The notes below the pieces were generated by a model that was not told the origin of the DNA, made no database searches, and saw nothing but the letters and a program-made list of their open reading frames with translations. Positions 41,645 to 50,308 of a DNA stretch of 64,000 bases are shown here, piece after piece. Both the position numbers and the translations under genes were made by a program. The number at the start of each line of letters is the position of its first letter. Position 1 is the stretch's first letter. The stretch is taken from the NCBI RefSeq assembly GCF_009754905.2, contig NZ_CP066775.1, positions 1,364,001-1,428,000 on the forward strand, in the 5' to 3' direction. The stretch comes from Mucilaginibacter ginkgonis. GTDB taxonomy: Bacteria; Bacteroidota; Bacteroidia; Sphingobacteriales; Sphingobacteriaceae.

Positions 41645-42655
41645 TTACGCAACAATCGTTTCTTCTTCAATTACCGGAATTTGCTGCGGCCTGCCATTTT
41701 TGAATGCCTTTCGTGGGGTTAAGCCAAGTAGCTCAAACATCGCCATATCTGTATCGAAAGATGGGTTTGGTGTAGTTAAAAGTTTTTCGCCTGCGAATAT
41801 CGAGTTGGCGCCTGCCATAAAGCATAACGCCTGTTCAACGGTAGACATTTCTGTGCGGCCTGCCGATAAGCGCACAACGGTTTTAGGCATAATAATGCGG
41901 GCTGTAGCTATCATGCGTACCATGTCCCAAACAGAAACACGCGGCTGATCTGCCAACGGCGTACCTTGTACCGGCACCAACGCGTTTACCGGAACAGACT
42001 CCGGATGTTGGGGCATGTTCGCCAGCGTTTTAAGCATGGCAATGCGGTCTTCTTCCCTTTCGCCAAGTCCTATAATACCACCACTACAAACGCTGATCTT
42101 AGCTTTACGCACGTTTTTAATAGTGTCTAAACGGTCGTCATAAGTACGGGTGGTGATGATACGTTTGTAATCATCTTCAGAGGTATCAAGGTTATGATTG
42201 TAAGCATACAAACCTGCATCAGCAAGGCGCTGAGCCTGGTTTTCTGTTAGCATACCCAGTGTACAGCAAACTTCCATGCCTAAGCCATTAACAGCGGTAA
42301 CCATTTCCAGCACTTTATCAAAGTCGCGGTTATCGCGCACTTCGCGCCATGCAGCGCCCATACACAAACGCGAAGCGCCGCCTGCCTTCGCCTTCTCGGC
42401 AGCAGCGATCACTTCTTCTTTAGGCAAAATGGCATGTACGTTAACACCTGTATTATAACGCGCTGCCTGCGGGCAATAAGCGCAATCCTCCGGGCAGCCG
42501 CCTGTTTTTACGGAGATAAGTGAACTGATCTGTACTTCAGAATAATCCTTGTTTTCGCGGTGAATGGTTGCCGCCTGATAAATAAGGTCAAGTAATGGGG
42601 TATAATATATTTCAGAAATTTCTTCTTTGGTCCAGTCGTGTCGTATTTGAATCAT
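41645..42655 (-). CDS. bioB: Biotin synthase
   Basis: A radical-SAM enzyme that inserts sulfur into dethiobiotin. The motif [17 protein letters not shown] gives the [4Fe-4S] ligands (CxxxCxxC). [36 protein letters not shown] and [11 protein letters not shown] (the [2Fe-2S] arginine) are also present. About 336 residues from ATG 42655. An in-frame TTG at 42664 would overlap the upstream nuclease stop. No other bio gene is nearby. Confidence 0.95.
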   Translation of the reverse strand: MIQIRHDWTKEEISEIYYTPLLDLIYQAATIHRENKDYSEVQISSLISVKTGGCPEDCAYCPQAARYNTGVNVHAILPKEEVIAAAEKAKAGGASRLCMGAAWREVRDNRDFDKVLEMVTAVNGLGMEVCCTLGMLTENQAQRLADAGLYAYNHNLDTSEDDYKRIITTRTYDDRLDTIKNVRKAKISVCSGGIIGLGEREEDRIAMLKTLANMPQHPESVPVNALVPVQGTPLADQPRVSVWDMVRMIATARIIMPKTVVRLSAGRTEMSTVEQALCFMAGANSIFAGEKLLTTPNPSFDTDMAMFELLGLTPRKAFKNGRPQQIPVIEEETIVA

Positions 42656-42656
42656 A

Positions 42657-43646
42657 TTATTCAAATATAGGCGAATTTGATGATTTTAACCTACTCAATT
42701 CATCAATACATGCTTTCAAAAACTTTATCATTAAAGGTAATTGATCATCTTCTAATGCAATAATTTTATTTAAACTCCAATAATTACTGAATGCGATATT
42801 TTTCCCCCACGAATCTTCCTGCCATTTTAACGGATCGAGGTTTTTCCTAAAAAAACTAGTGATATAATCTTTTTCATTCATCTTAAATGGAATCCAAATC
42901 CTTACACCCAGTTGCACAGGTTCATCATTCCACCAATAATAACCCAAGTCGATATTAAATTTATGTGGTGTTCCAATGCTTTTATAGGTATAATAAGCTC
43001 CATCACCCAAACGGGTACTTCTTGATGAATCTTTCGAAAAAACACCCAGCCTTGCTGAAAAATAATCTCTCACAGAATCAATAACCTCATCCATTTTTGA
43101 AATTACATTCGAGATATTTTCCAAGCTTACTATGTCTAAATTTTCAAAATTATTATCCATTGCAATTCTATTTTCTAATAAAAATTCGTCAAATAAATTT
43201 GTTATAATATTATTTTCGTCCCGATCAATCAAATTACTAATATCCCACCATTTTATATTTTGAAAATTAATTTTTTCGCTAAAAATTTCTTTTTGTTCAT
43301 AAAATTTAGTGAGGTAGATTAAAATTTTTCTTTTTTCAGATTGCTCTAGAATATTTACATATCTAGGTAACTGATTAATGCCTTCAGTGGACTCTACTTT
43401 ATTCTCAATAAGTATAATAAAAGTTTCAGTATTAATTTCAATATCCGGTCTTCCAAATTTGGGGTAAGACTGCTGAGTTGAAATATTATCTATTAACTCA
43501 TCACAGCCAATAAAATCCATAAAAGATTTCTGAAAAATAACGTCATCCATTAAACAATGCGCAAATAGTTCGGTAGAGAAGTTTTCTAAATCACCTTTAT
43601 TTTCCCTTTGACGATAACTATATAATTTTGTAAAAAGCGAATCCAT
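42657..43646 (-). CDS. PD-(D/E)XK nuclease superfamily protein
   Basis: A 329-residue protein. [12 protein letters not shown] near residue 21 and P67-D68 ... E81-N-K83 ([23 protein letters not shown]) form the PD-(D/E)XK active site. [16 protein letters not shown] region follows, as in defence-linked members. The gene is visibly more A/T-rich than its neighbours (for example 43141-43320), has many Asn/Ile/Lys residues, and sits with 1-2 bp gaps between mgtE and bioB. This suggests acquisition by transfer. Possibly an antiphage or restriction nuclease; partner genes are absent. Confidence 0.8.
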   Translation of the reverse strand: MDSLFTKLYSYRQRENKGDLENFSTELFAHCLMDDVIFQKSFMDFIGCDELIDNISTQQSYPKFGRPDIEINTETFIILIENKVESTEGINQLPRYVNILEQSEKRKILIYLTKFYEQKEIFSEKINFQNIKWWDISNLIDRDENNIITNLFDEFLLENRIAMDNNFENLDIVSLENISNVISKMDEVIDSVRDYFSARLGVFSKDSSRSTRLGDGAYYTYKSIGTPHKFNIDLGYYWWNDEPVQLGVRIWIPFKMNEKDYITSFFRKNLDPLKWQEDSWGKNIAFSNYWSLNKIIALEDDQLPLMIKFLKACIDELSRLKSSNSPIFE

Positions 43647-44996
43647 CTATAATAAAAGTGAAGATGCAAGCCACAAAGGCAATAAAAAGCCAATGCAATC
43701 TGTAAATGTGGTGATGATGATCGATGATGCCACAGCCGGGTCTATTCCTACCCGCTTTAAAACCAACGGAATAGTTGCGCCGGTTAATCCTGCTACAATG
43801 AGATTGCCGGTCATGGCTAAAAATAGAACCAACCCTAATAAAGGGTTGGCATCATACCAAAGTGCAACCACTAAAACAATTATTCCATTGGCGGCGCCGT
43901 TAATTAAGCCGACCGTAAATTCCTTCAGCACTGTACGATATGCCTGCGCGTCTGTCAGATCGTTAAGCGAAATACGCCGTACAGTTACGGCGAGCGCCTG
44001 CGTGGCTGCGTTGCCGCCCATGCCTGCAATAATGGTCATATAAGCTGCAATGATGGGAAGCTTTGCTTCTAAACCCGCAAAATGCCTGATAACCGACGCA
44101 GCAAGAAAAGCGGTACCCAGATTTATAACCAACCACGGCAAACGGCTTTTGACCGCGTCTTTCCAATTACCGCTTAGTTCTTCGTCTTCGGATACACCGG
44201 ATATTTTCAAGATGTCCTCGGTGCTTTCGGCTTCCAATACATCAATGATATCGTCAACCGTAATACGCCCTAACAATTTCAAATAATCATTTACAACAGG
44301 AATACTTGTGAGGTTATACTGCGATATCAATTTTGCAACTTCTTCCTGATCGACATCCGCGCGCACAAAAACATAATCTGTCTTCATCAAATCGGCGACC
44401 ATGGTTTCGGGTCGCGCTTTTATGATATCTTTTAGTGATACAATGCCCTGAAGGGTATCGTAATCATCTACAGCGTAGATGGTATAAAACTCTTCTATCT
44501 CCTCGGAAAGGCGGATCACCTCATCCAATGCGTCTTTCTTGTTTAAACTGACGTTGATCTTGATAACATCAGAATTCATCAAGCCGCCGGCGGTGTCCTC
44601 CTCGTAGGTTAAAAGTGTGCGAATGTTGGTCGCGTCCTCCTGGTCCAGATCTTCCAACACCTCCTGCTGCTCATGAACCTCTAATTGAGAAATGATATCA
44701 GTGGCATCATCATAATCCAGCTCTTCGATAATCTCCGAGCGTTTTTCCGGGTGAAGGTTAAAAAGTATCTGCTCCGGGTGATCTTCTTCGTCCATCTCAG
44801 AAATGATCTCCGAAGCCACATCAGCAGGCAATACGTTAATGATCTTTTGCCGCTGATCGGGGTTCAGCCGTTCGAACAAAATGGCGATCTCCGAAGCGTG
44901 ATACTCTTCTAAAACTTTAAGAATTTCGGCATCATCACCATCAAGGGCGGTCCTTATTTTTAAAAGGTCGGCTTTATTGATCTCGAACGATTGCAT
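43647..44996 (-). CDS. mgtE: Magnesium transporter MgtE
   Basis: A 449-residue Mg2+ channel. An N-terminal superhelical domain (about 15-125, repeats such as DVASEIISEMDEEDHPEQILFNL), two CBS domains (about 130-255), then a plug helix and five transmembrane helices with the pore segment AGMGGNAATQALAVTVR. Cytoplasmic Mg2+ gates the pore through the acidic N-domain. A possible second Mg route to the CorA at 55369. Confidence 0.95.
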   Translation of the reverse strand: MQSFEINKADLLKIRTALDGDDAEILKVLEEYHASEIAILFERLNPDQRQKIINVLPADVASEIISEMDEEDHPEQILFNLHPEKRSEIIEELDYDDATDIISQLEVHEQQEVLEDLDQEDATNIRTLLTYEEDTAGGLMNSDVIKINVSLNKKDALDEVIRLSEEIEEFYTIYAVDDYDTLQGIVSLKDIIKARPETMVADLMKTDYVFVRADVDQEEVAKLISQYNLTSIPVVNDYLKLLGRITVDDIIDVLEAESTEDILKISGVSEDEELSGNWKDAVKSRLPWLVINLGTAFLAASVIRHFAGLEAKLPIIAAYMTIIAGMGGNAATQALAVTVRRISLNDLTDAQAYRTVLKEFTVGLINGAANGIIVLVVALWYDANPLLGLVLFLAMTGNLIVAGLTGATIPLVLKRVGIDPAVASSIIITTFTDCIGFLLPLWLASSLLL

Positions 44997-45039
44997 ACCT
45001 GCACAAAATAGGCATTCTAAAAACCTTATTCAACAAAAA

Positions 45040-45067
45040 AAGGGCAGATACCTCTGCCCTTTTTTAT
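45040..45067 (-). terminator. Terminator after the 92-aa gene
   Basis: Arms AAGGGCAGA (45040-45048) and TCTGCCCTT (45053-45061) around TACC, with A-run and T-run on both sides, so it can work on either strand. It lies at the end of the leftward gene at 45082 and before the start of mgtE. Confidence 0.8.
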
Positions 45068-45081
45068 ATAAGTAAGATTAT

Positions 45082-45360
45082 CTAAGCCACTTTTTGCAGG
45101 CGATAAGATTGATCGTCAAGACTGATAGATAAATTATTTACACCTATCGATTCGATCTTGATCTTACGTTCGCCTAAGCGATCATAATTGTGGATCAATA
45201 AATATAAATCATCATTATTTTTCACTATCCTGAACGGCGAAACGATGCTCCCTGCGGGGCGGGTTTCTTTAAAGAATGAAATCTTAAGAAGGTGTTTAAC
45301 GAAGTCAAATTCGAAACGTTTTTCGTCTTCAACGTAAATTCCGATAGGTAAAGAGGTCAT
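45082..45360 (-). CDS. Small conserved hypothetical protein (92 aa)
   Basis: A 92-residue protein, predicted all-beta (IGIYVEDEKRFEFDFVKHLLKISFF, then FRIVKNNDDLYLLIHNYDRLGERKIKIESIGV), without signal or membrane segment. Not recognised. It has its own terminator (45040-45067). It lies 84 bp after yigZ's stop. Confidence 0.55.
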   Translation of the reverse strand: MTSLPIGIYVEDEKRFEFDFVKHLLKISFFKETRPAGSIVSPFRIVKNNDDLYLLIHNYDRLGERKIKIESIGVNNLSISLDDQSYRLQKVA

Positions 45361-45444
45361 GGTTTACAGGTTTTAGCCACTTATTAACCTTTGTCTATCC
45401 TAAAGGTTTTAACATTGCTAAAAATATTCGAATTTATCTTAGCG

Positions 45445-46056
45445 CTATTTGCTATAAAGGTACACCACCTTTAAGGAAGCATTATCAAGTCTTGACAACA
45501 CTGCTTCTACTTTAAGTTTTGGAATACCGACGGTGAGGACGCATCTGTTATCGATGGACTTTTCTGTCACCCCAAGATCTTCATCTTTAATCAGTCTCAT
45601 CACCTCGTTCAAATTGGCGTAGTCAAATTCAACTTGGTAAAAATCACGGAATACTTCTTTAACCATTCGCGCATTGACTAAAGCATTTTGCGCAGCGGTT
45701 TTATAGGCAGCAACAAGTCCGGGGATGCCTAACAAAGTGCCCCCGAAGTAGCGCACAACAACTATCAATACATTATTTAGCTGTTTCGATAAGATGAGAT
45801 TTAGAATAGGCCTGCCTGCAGAACCTGCGGGTTCGCCATCGTCATTTACGCGCCCGTTAGATTGCTCATTCACAAACTTGCAAGCCCAGCAATAATGTGA
45901 TGCGCCGGGCTGCAACTCTTTGATCTTTGCTACCGCGGGTTTTATACCGGCTTCGCTGTCTAGTGGAATAACATAGGCGATAAACTTGCTGCCGCTAACA
46001 TTGTAAACACCTTCGGCAGCGGCAGCTACGGTCTTGTAACTATCGTCGAATAACAT
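45445..46056 (-). CDS. yigZ: YigZ/IMPACT family protein
   Basis: A 203-residue protein with the UPF0029/IMPACT N-terminal domain: SKFIAYVIP, PGASHYCWACKF, RVNDDGEPAGSAGRPIL and VVRYFGGTLLGIPGLVAAYK, the family signature. The C-terminal domain (about 135-203) is ferredoxin-like (EF-G domain V-type). A role near translation or ribosome rescue has been proposed for the family. It abuts the DMT transporter gene on the same strand (1-bp overlap). Confidence 0.9.
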   Translation of the reverse strand: MLFDDSYKTVAAAAEGVYNVSGSKFIAYVIPLDSEAGIKPAVAKIKELQPGASHYCWACKFVNEQSNGRVNDDGEPAGSAGRPILNLILSKQLNNVLIVVVRYFGGTLLGIPGLVAAYKTAAQNALVNARMVKEVFRDFYQVEFDYANLNEVMRLIKDEDLGVTEKSIDNRCVLTVGIPKLKVEAVLSRLDNASLKVVYLYSK

Positions 46057-46922
46057 TAAGACAACTGGCTATAAGTAATGATGATTACGGCGGCAATGGC
46101 TAGGCCAATACCTATGCGGTTTAACCAGCTGGTTTTCTCTTTGAAGATAATTGTTCCTATTAACGTACCAAGCGTAATTACACCAATGTTCATGGCAGAG
46201 AAAACTATGGAAGGGCTTTTTGAAAACGATTGGTGCGCTTTTACGTAAAACAAAATGTTTCCGAAGTTAGCGATGCCCAATATCCAACCAAAAACAATGT
46301 ATCTGAACTGAAAGCGCGCTTTGCCCGAGATAATGAGATACAACAAACCAATGATAGATAGCGCGAAAGCAATTACATAAACAACAAAAAGTGAGGTGCC
46401 GAACGAGATAGTTTTGGTAAGCGCAACTTGCTTAAACAATATGTCTACCAAGCCAAAACCAAGAAAAACAATAAGCGGGTATATCCAGACAGAACCGCCT
46501 GTCCTGTTAGGTGTTTGCCGGCCTGGTTTACTTAATAGCAATAATACAGCGATAAAACCGACAGCTATGCCTGCAATTTTAACAGCTGACAGTTGTTCAT
46601 TAAAATAAAAATATGCTGCCGCAATGGGAACTATCAATGATATCCGTTGTGCCGTGTCTGTGCGCATAATGCCGGTAACACGTACTGACGCTGCAACGGC
46701 GACGAATAATGTTGGTAGTAAAAACCCCAGGATACTGTACAAATAAACCGGCGCGCCATCAAGTTGCGAAAACTGTGGCTTTAAAAATAACCAGGTAAGT
46801 AATATCGCCGTAAAGTAGTTCCAGGTTATAGCCTGAAAGACGTCTATACTGTACCGGCGTGCCAGTTTAAATAGCACAGATACCGTAACACTAAAACAAA
46901 TGGCTAATAAAATATAGATCAT
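46056..46922 (-). CDS. DMT-superfamily (EamA) transporter
   Basis: A 288-residue inner-membrane protein with about ten hydrophobic helices in two EamA halves. It includes ARRYSIDVFQAITWNYFTAILLTW, FNEQLSAVKIAGIAVGFIAVLLL and, in the second half, IGTIIFKEKTSWLNRIGIGLAIAAVIII. Substrate unknown. It overlaps ribD by 4 bp upstream and yigZ by 1 bp downstream, so ribD-DMT-yigZ form one operon. Confidence 0.85.
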   Translation of the reverse strand: MIYILLAICFSVTVSVLFKLARRYSIDVFQAITWNYFTAILLTWLFLKPQFSQLDGAPVYLYSILGFLLPTLFVAVAASVRVTGIMRTDTAQRISLIVPIAAAYFYFNEQLSAVKIAGIAVGFIAVLLLLSKPGRQTPNRTGGSVWIYPLIVFLGFGLVDILFKQVALTKTISFGTSLFVVYVIAFALSIIGLLYLIISGKARFQFRYIVFGWILGIANFGNILFYVKAHQSFSKSPSIVFSAMNIGVITLGTLIGTIIFKEKTSWLNRIGIGLAIAAVIIITYSQLS

Positions 46923-47965
46923 TTATTGTGATAAATTTTAAGCATGTCATTACCGACCATCGTATGTTCAAAAAGCTGCCCCCCAATTAGTGGTGCGAAT
47001 ACGCCATTCTGCAACATTGCGCTTCCTGTAAATACCCGTGCCTCATCCCATAAACCGGCTTCAATAAAACTATTTAAAGTTTGTGCGCCCCCTTCTATGA
47101 TAACCGACTGGATGTCTTGCAGGTATAATTGAAACAGAATATATTGAGGAACAAACTTGTCGAAATCTTCTAACGCTATGTATTTTACTTTGCCCTCAAT
47201 ACCGGTTTTAACTTCGTTAAATATAATGGTTTCAACGCTTTGATCGTATATCGCGAAGGATTGATCTATTTCCAGGCTACGATCTATGACAATTCTTTTG
47301 GGATTATTGCCTGTCCAGTAACGTACATTCAATTTTGGATCATCTGCCAATACGGTGTTTTTGCCAACCAAAATGGCATTCTCTTCTGCACGCCATTTGT
47401 GAACCAGTGTTTTTGCTTCGGGTTTTGTTATCCAAAACTGTGAACCATCTGCCGGGGCAAAATACCCATTTGCAGTCAGCGCCCATTTTAGGATCACATA
47501 GGGACGCTGTTTTTGAACGCGGGTAAAAAAGCGCTTGTTCAAATCTTCGCATTCCTGCTCCAGTACACCTACTTGCACATCTACACCTGCTGCCATCAGT
47601 TTTTCTATGCCTTTGCCATTAACAGCGTCGAACGGATCGCGGCAGCCAATTACAACTTTCTGAATCTGATGCTTTATGATGAGATCGGCACAGGGAGGGG
47701 TTTTTCCGTAATGCGCGCATGGCTCAAGAGAAACGTAGATCGTCGACTGCTTTAATAATTGCTCAGCATCTGGATGTTTCGTCAACGCGTCATTTACAGC
47801 ATTTACTTCGGCATGTGGCCCACCATATTTTTGATGATAGCCCTCGCCTATTATTTTGTCTTTATAAACGATAACAGCACCTACCATAGGGTTCGGGCTA
47901 ACATAACCGGCACCTAATTGTGCTAATTCAATGCAGCGCTGCATGTACATGTTATGCCGATCCAT
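46919..47965 (-). CDS. ribD: Bifunctional riboflavin biosynthesis deaminase/reductase RibD
   Basis: Carries out the second and third steps of riboflavin synthesis. The N-terminal deaminase domain has the zinc site GGPHAEVNAV and EPCAHYGKTPPC. The C-terminal reductase domain begins about residue 150 (PYVILKWALTANGYFA) with VIDRSLEI and VIIEGGAQTLNSFI. 348 residues, as usual. No FMN-riboswitch-like sequence is visible before it. Divergent from prmC. Confidence 0.93.
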   Translation of the reverse strand: MDRHNMYMQRCIELAQLGAGYVSPNPMVGAVIVYKDKIIGEGYHQKYGGPHAEVNAVNDALTKHPDAEQLLKQSTIYVSLEPCAHYGKTPPCADLIIKHQIQKVVIGCRDPFDAVNGKGIEKLMAAGVDVQVGVLEQECEDLNKRFFTRVQKQRPYVILKWALTANGYFAPADGSQFWITKPEAKTLVHKWRAEENAILVGKNTVLADDPKLNVRYWTGNNPKRIVIDRSLEIDQSFAIYDQSVETIIFNEVKTGIEGKVKYIALEDFDKFVPQYILFQLYLQDIQSVIIEGGAQTLNSFIEAGLWDEARVFTGSAMLQNGVFAPLIGGQLFEHTMVGNDMLKIYHNK

Positions 47966-47987
47966 TGCACAAATTTATATTTGTTGC

Positions 47988-48863
47988 ATGAAAACCGTGC
48001 AGGAAGCCAGTAATACTTTAAGGCGGCAATTAAACAAGCACTATGATAGTGTTGAGGCAGAAGCCATTACTATGCTTGTATTAGGCGACGTTACCGGTTT
48101 CTCCAAAGCGAAGCTTAAAGCTTTCGGCGACGAGCTACTTACTAACGTCCAGGAAGGCCGCATGGAGGCTATATCTGTGCAACTTGAGATGGGTATGCCG
48201 CCCCAGTACGTGCTTGGCCATACTGAATTTTATGGGCTCGACTTTGATGTAAGCCCAGCCGTACTTATTCCCCGGCCGGAAACAGAGGAATTGGTAAGCT
48301 GGATCATTGAAACGGTCAAGCAACCAAATTTTAACATTTTAGACATCGGGACCGGCAACGGCTGTATCGCTATCAGTTTAAAACATGAATTAAAACAGGC
48401 AAACGTTTTGGCTATAGATGTTTCTGCTGATGCTCTTGAAATTGCCCGTGCAAACGCAGTTAAGAACAACGTCGATATAAATTTTATTGAAGCCGACATT
48501 TTACATGAGGGTGCGTTAAGTTTTGAAAATAAGTTTGATGTGATCGTCAGCAACCCACCGTATGTTACTGAAAGCGATAAACTGCAGATGCATACTAATG
48601 TGACCGATTTTGAGCCACATACCGCTTTGTTTGTACCGGAAGATGACCCTTTGCTCTTTTATAAAGCTATTGCCAGCTTCGCTTTACAAAACCTAAATAG
48701 CAATGGCTTACTTTTCTTCGAGATCAATGAAAGTTTTGCTCAACAAACCATTGATATGATGACGGGTAAAGGATTTAGAGACATTGAATTAAGACAGGAC
48801 ATCAGAGGGAAAGATCGGATGGTAAAAGCTAATAACCCTTTAACCCCTAAAGGGGGAGTTTGA
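47988..48863 (+). CDS. prmC: Release-factor glutamine methyltransferase PrmC
   Basis: Methylates the GGQ glutamine of peptide-release factors. It has an N-terminal helical domain (1-85), ILDIGTGNGCIAISL (SAM site, near 118) and the catalytic NPPY (SNPPYVTES, near 188). The start is ATG 47988; a longer frame upstream lies within ribD. A -7-like TATATTTG is at 47976-47983, 4 bp before the ATG, so the mRNA may be leaderless. The last residues (NPLTPKGGV) are encoded by an interspersed repeat (48841-48902). Confidence 0.92.
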   Translation: MKTVQEASNTLRRQLNKHYDSVEAEAITMLVLGDVTGFSKAKLKAFGDELLTNVQEGRMEAISVQLEMGMPPQYVLGHTEFYGLDFDVSPAVLIPRPETEELVSWIIETVKQPNFNILDIGTGNGCIAISLKHELKQANVLAIDVSADALEIARANAVKNNVDINFIEADILHEGALSFENKFDVIVSNPPYVTESDKLQMHTNVTDFEPHTALFVPEDDPLLFYKAIASFALQNLNSNGLLFFEINESFAQQTIDMMTGKGFRDIELRQDIRGKDRMVKANNPLTPKGGV

Positions 48864-48902
48864 CCTATACACACCTCTACTCCCCCTTTAGCGGGCTAGG
48901 GG
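48841..48902. repeat. Interspersed inverted repeat between prmC and xerD
   Basis: TAAAGGGGGAGT (48848-48859) is the exact reverse complement of ACTCCCCCTTTA (48879-48890). A further CCCC/GGGG pairing extends outward. The spacer is 19 bp. The element covers the end of prmC and could serve as a bidirectional terminator for the convergent prmC and xerD. Confidence 0.6.
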
Positions 48903-48904
48903 GC

Positions 48905-49804
48905 TTAACTCCTTGGATGATATTGCCTTATGGTACTTTTTAAATAATCGTTATCAAGGTGTGTATAGATCTCTGTGGTGGTGATGCTTTCGTGGCCAAG
49001 CATTTCCTGAACCGCTCGAAGGTCGGCGCCACCTTCGACCAAATGGGTAGCGAATGAATGACGGAAAGTATGCGGGCTGATCTTTTTCTTTAAGCCGATG
49101 GTTTCGGCCAACTGTTTTATCAGCATGAAAATATATACACGTGTAAGCCTGCTGCCTCGCCGGTTTAGAAATACGAAGTCTTCCTCCCCTTTTTTTATGG
49201 AGATATGCACCCGCACTTCGTTAAGCCAAATCTCCAGCGCCTTTGTTGCCGGTCTGCCAATGGGTACTAAACGCTCTTTACTGCCTTTTCCCAATACCTT
49301 AATGAACTCTATCTCAAGGTATAGATTAGATATGCGCAACTCCGTTAGTTCAGAAACGCGCAGACCACAGCTGTACAAGATCTCAAGAATTGCTTTATTG
49401 CGGGCGCCATCCGGTTTAGAAAGATCGATGGCGTTTATAAGGTTGTCGACGTCTGTTTTGCTAAGTACATCGGGCAATTTACGGCGGGTCTTCGGCGACT
49501 CTAAAAGCTCAGCTGGATTGATCTTTATTTCATCTTCCAGCAGCAGGTATTTATAAAACGATTTAACCCCGCTCAGTATCCTGGCTTGCGATGTTGGCAG
49601 CATACCCAGTTCGCTTATCCACGTCAAAAAGCGCCTGAGATCGGCAAGTTTAATTTTGTCAGGAGTTAGTATAACTTCTTCATTTACTGAAAATTGCTGT
49701 AACTTATCTAAATCACTGATGTAAGCGTTTATCGAATTGGCGGCCATGCCCCGCTCTAACTTTAAATAGCTTGTGAAACCCTTTATTGCCGTACCCCAAT
49801 CCAC
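48905..49804 (-). CDS. xerD: Tyrosine recombinase XerD
   Basis: A 299-residue site-specific recombinase that resolves chromosome dimers at dif. The N-terminal SAM-like domain (GFTSYLKLERGMAANSINAYISDL) and the catalytic set R in SCGLRVSELTELR, K in KVLGKGSKERLVPI, HxxR in SPHTFRHSFATHL, H in MLGHESITTTEIY and the tyrosine in IYTHLD are all visible. It is a likely agent for Xer-type integration of the prophage at 17728. Convergent with prmC. Confidence 0.92.
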   Translation of the reverse strand: MDWGTAIKGFTSYLKLERGMAANSINAYISDLDKLQQFSVNEEVILTPDKIKLADLRRFLTWISELGMLPTSQARILSGVKSFYKYLLLEDEIKINPAELLESPKTRRKLPDVLSKTDVDNLINAIDLSKPDGARNKAILEILYSCGLRVSELTELRISNLYLEIEFIKVLGKGSKERLVPIGRPATKALEIWLNEVRVHISIKKGEEDFVFLNRRGSRLTRVYIFMLIKQLAETIGLKKKISPHTFRHSFATHLVEGGADLRAVQEMLGHESITTTEIYTHLDNDYLKSTIRQYHPRS

Positions 49805-49842
49805 CTGATTTTAATTACCGCTATTTAATAACTAAGTTTGAA

Positions 49843-50262
49843 ATGATGAATATACACATTATCAACGGACCAAATTTAAACCTCCTTGGCGTGAGGGAAA
49901 AGTCTGTTTATGGCGAACAGGATTTCGACAGCTATCTCAATAGTTTGAAACAACAATTCCCGGAAGTCAACATCAGTTATTTCCAAAGCAACAAAGAAGG
50001 TGAGCTGATCGACAAGCTGCATGAGGTTGGATTTTCTGCTGATGGCATAATCATCAATGCCGGTGGCTATACCCATACCTCCATTGCCGTTGCGGATGCC
50101 ATTGCGGGAATAAGCACACCCGTTGTTGAGGTACACATTTCAAATGTATACAAGCGCGAAGAGTTTCGTCACAAGTCTATGCTGGCTGCTAATTGCGTAG
50201 GCGTAATTGCCGGTTTTGGTTTAGAGTCTTACAAACTGGCTTTGCAGTATTTTAACAAGTAG
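49843..50262 (+). CDS. aroQ: Type II 3-dehydroquinate dehydratase
   Basis: Third step of the shikimate pathway. HIINGPNLNLLGVREKSVYG (with the catalytic Tyr near 22), INAGGYTHTSIAVADAI and VEVHISNVYKREEFRHKS are the active-site signatures. About 139 residues from ATG 49843 (ATG 49846 equally possible); the longer frame upstream lacks conservation. Divergent from xerD. Confidence 0.95.
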   Translation: MMNIHIINGPNLNLLGVREKSVYGEQDFDSYLNSLKQQFPEVNISYFQSNKEGELIDKLHEVGFSADGIIINAGGYTHTSIAVADAIAGISTPVVEVHISNVYKREEFRHKSMLAANCVGVIAGFGLESYKLALQYFNK

Positions 50263-50308
50263 ATGCCGACAAACAAAACGGCTCGCTCGCTTGTAGAGAC
50301 GTTTGTTG

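Noticed and set aside
48905-49804. Prophage-encoded integrase
   Set aside because: The tyrosine recombinase has the full length and motifs of housekeeping XerD, lies 19 kb from the prophage beside prmC and aroQ, and shows no phage context.
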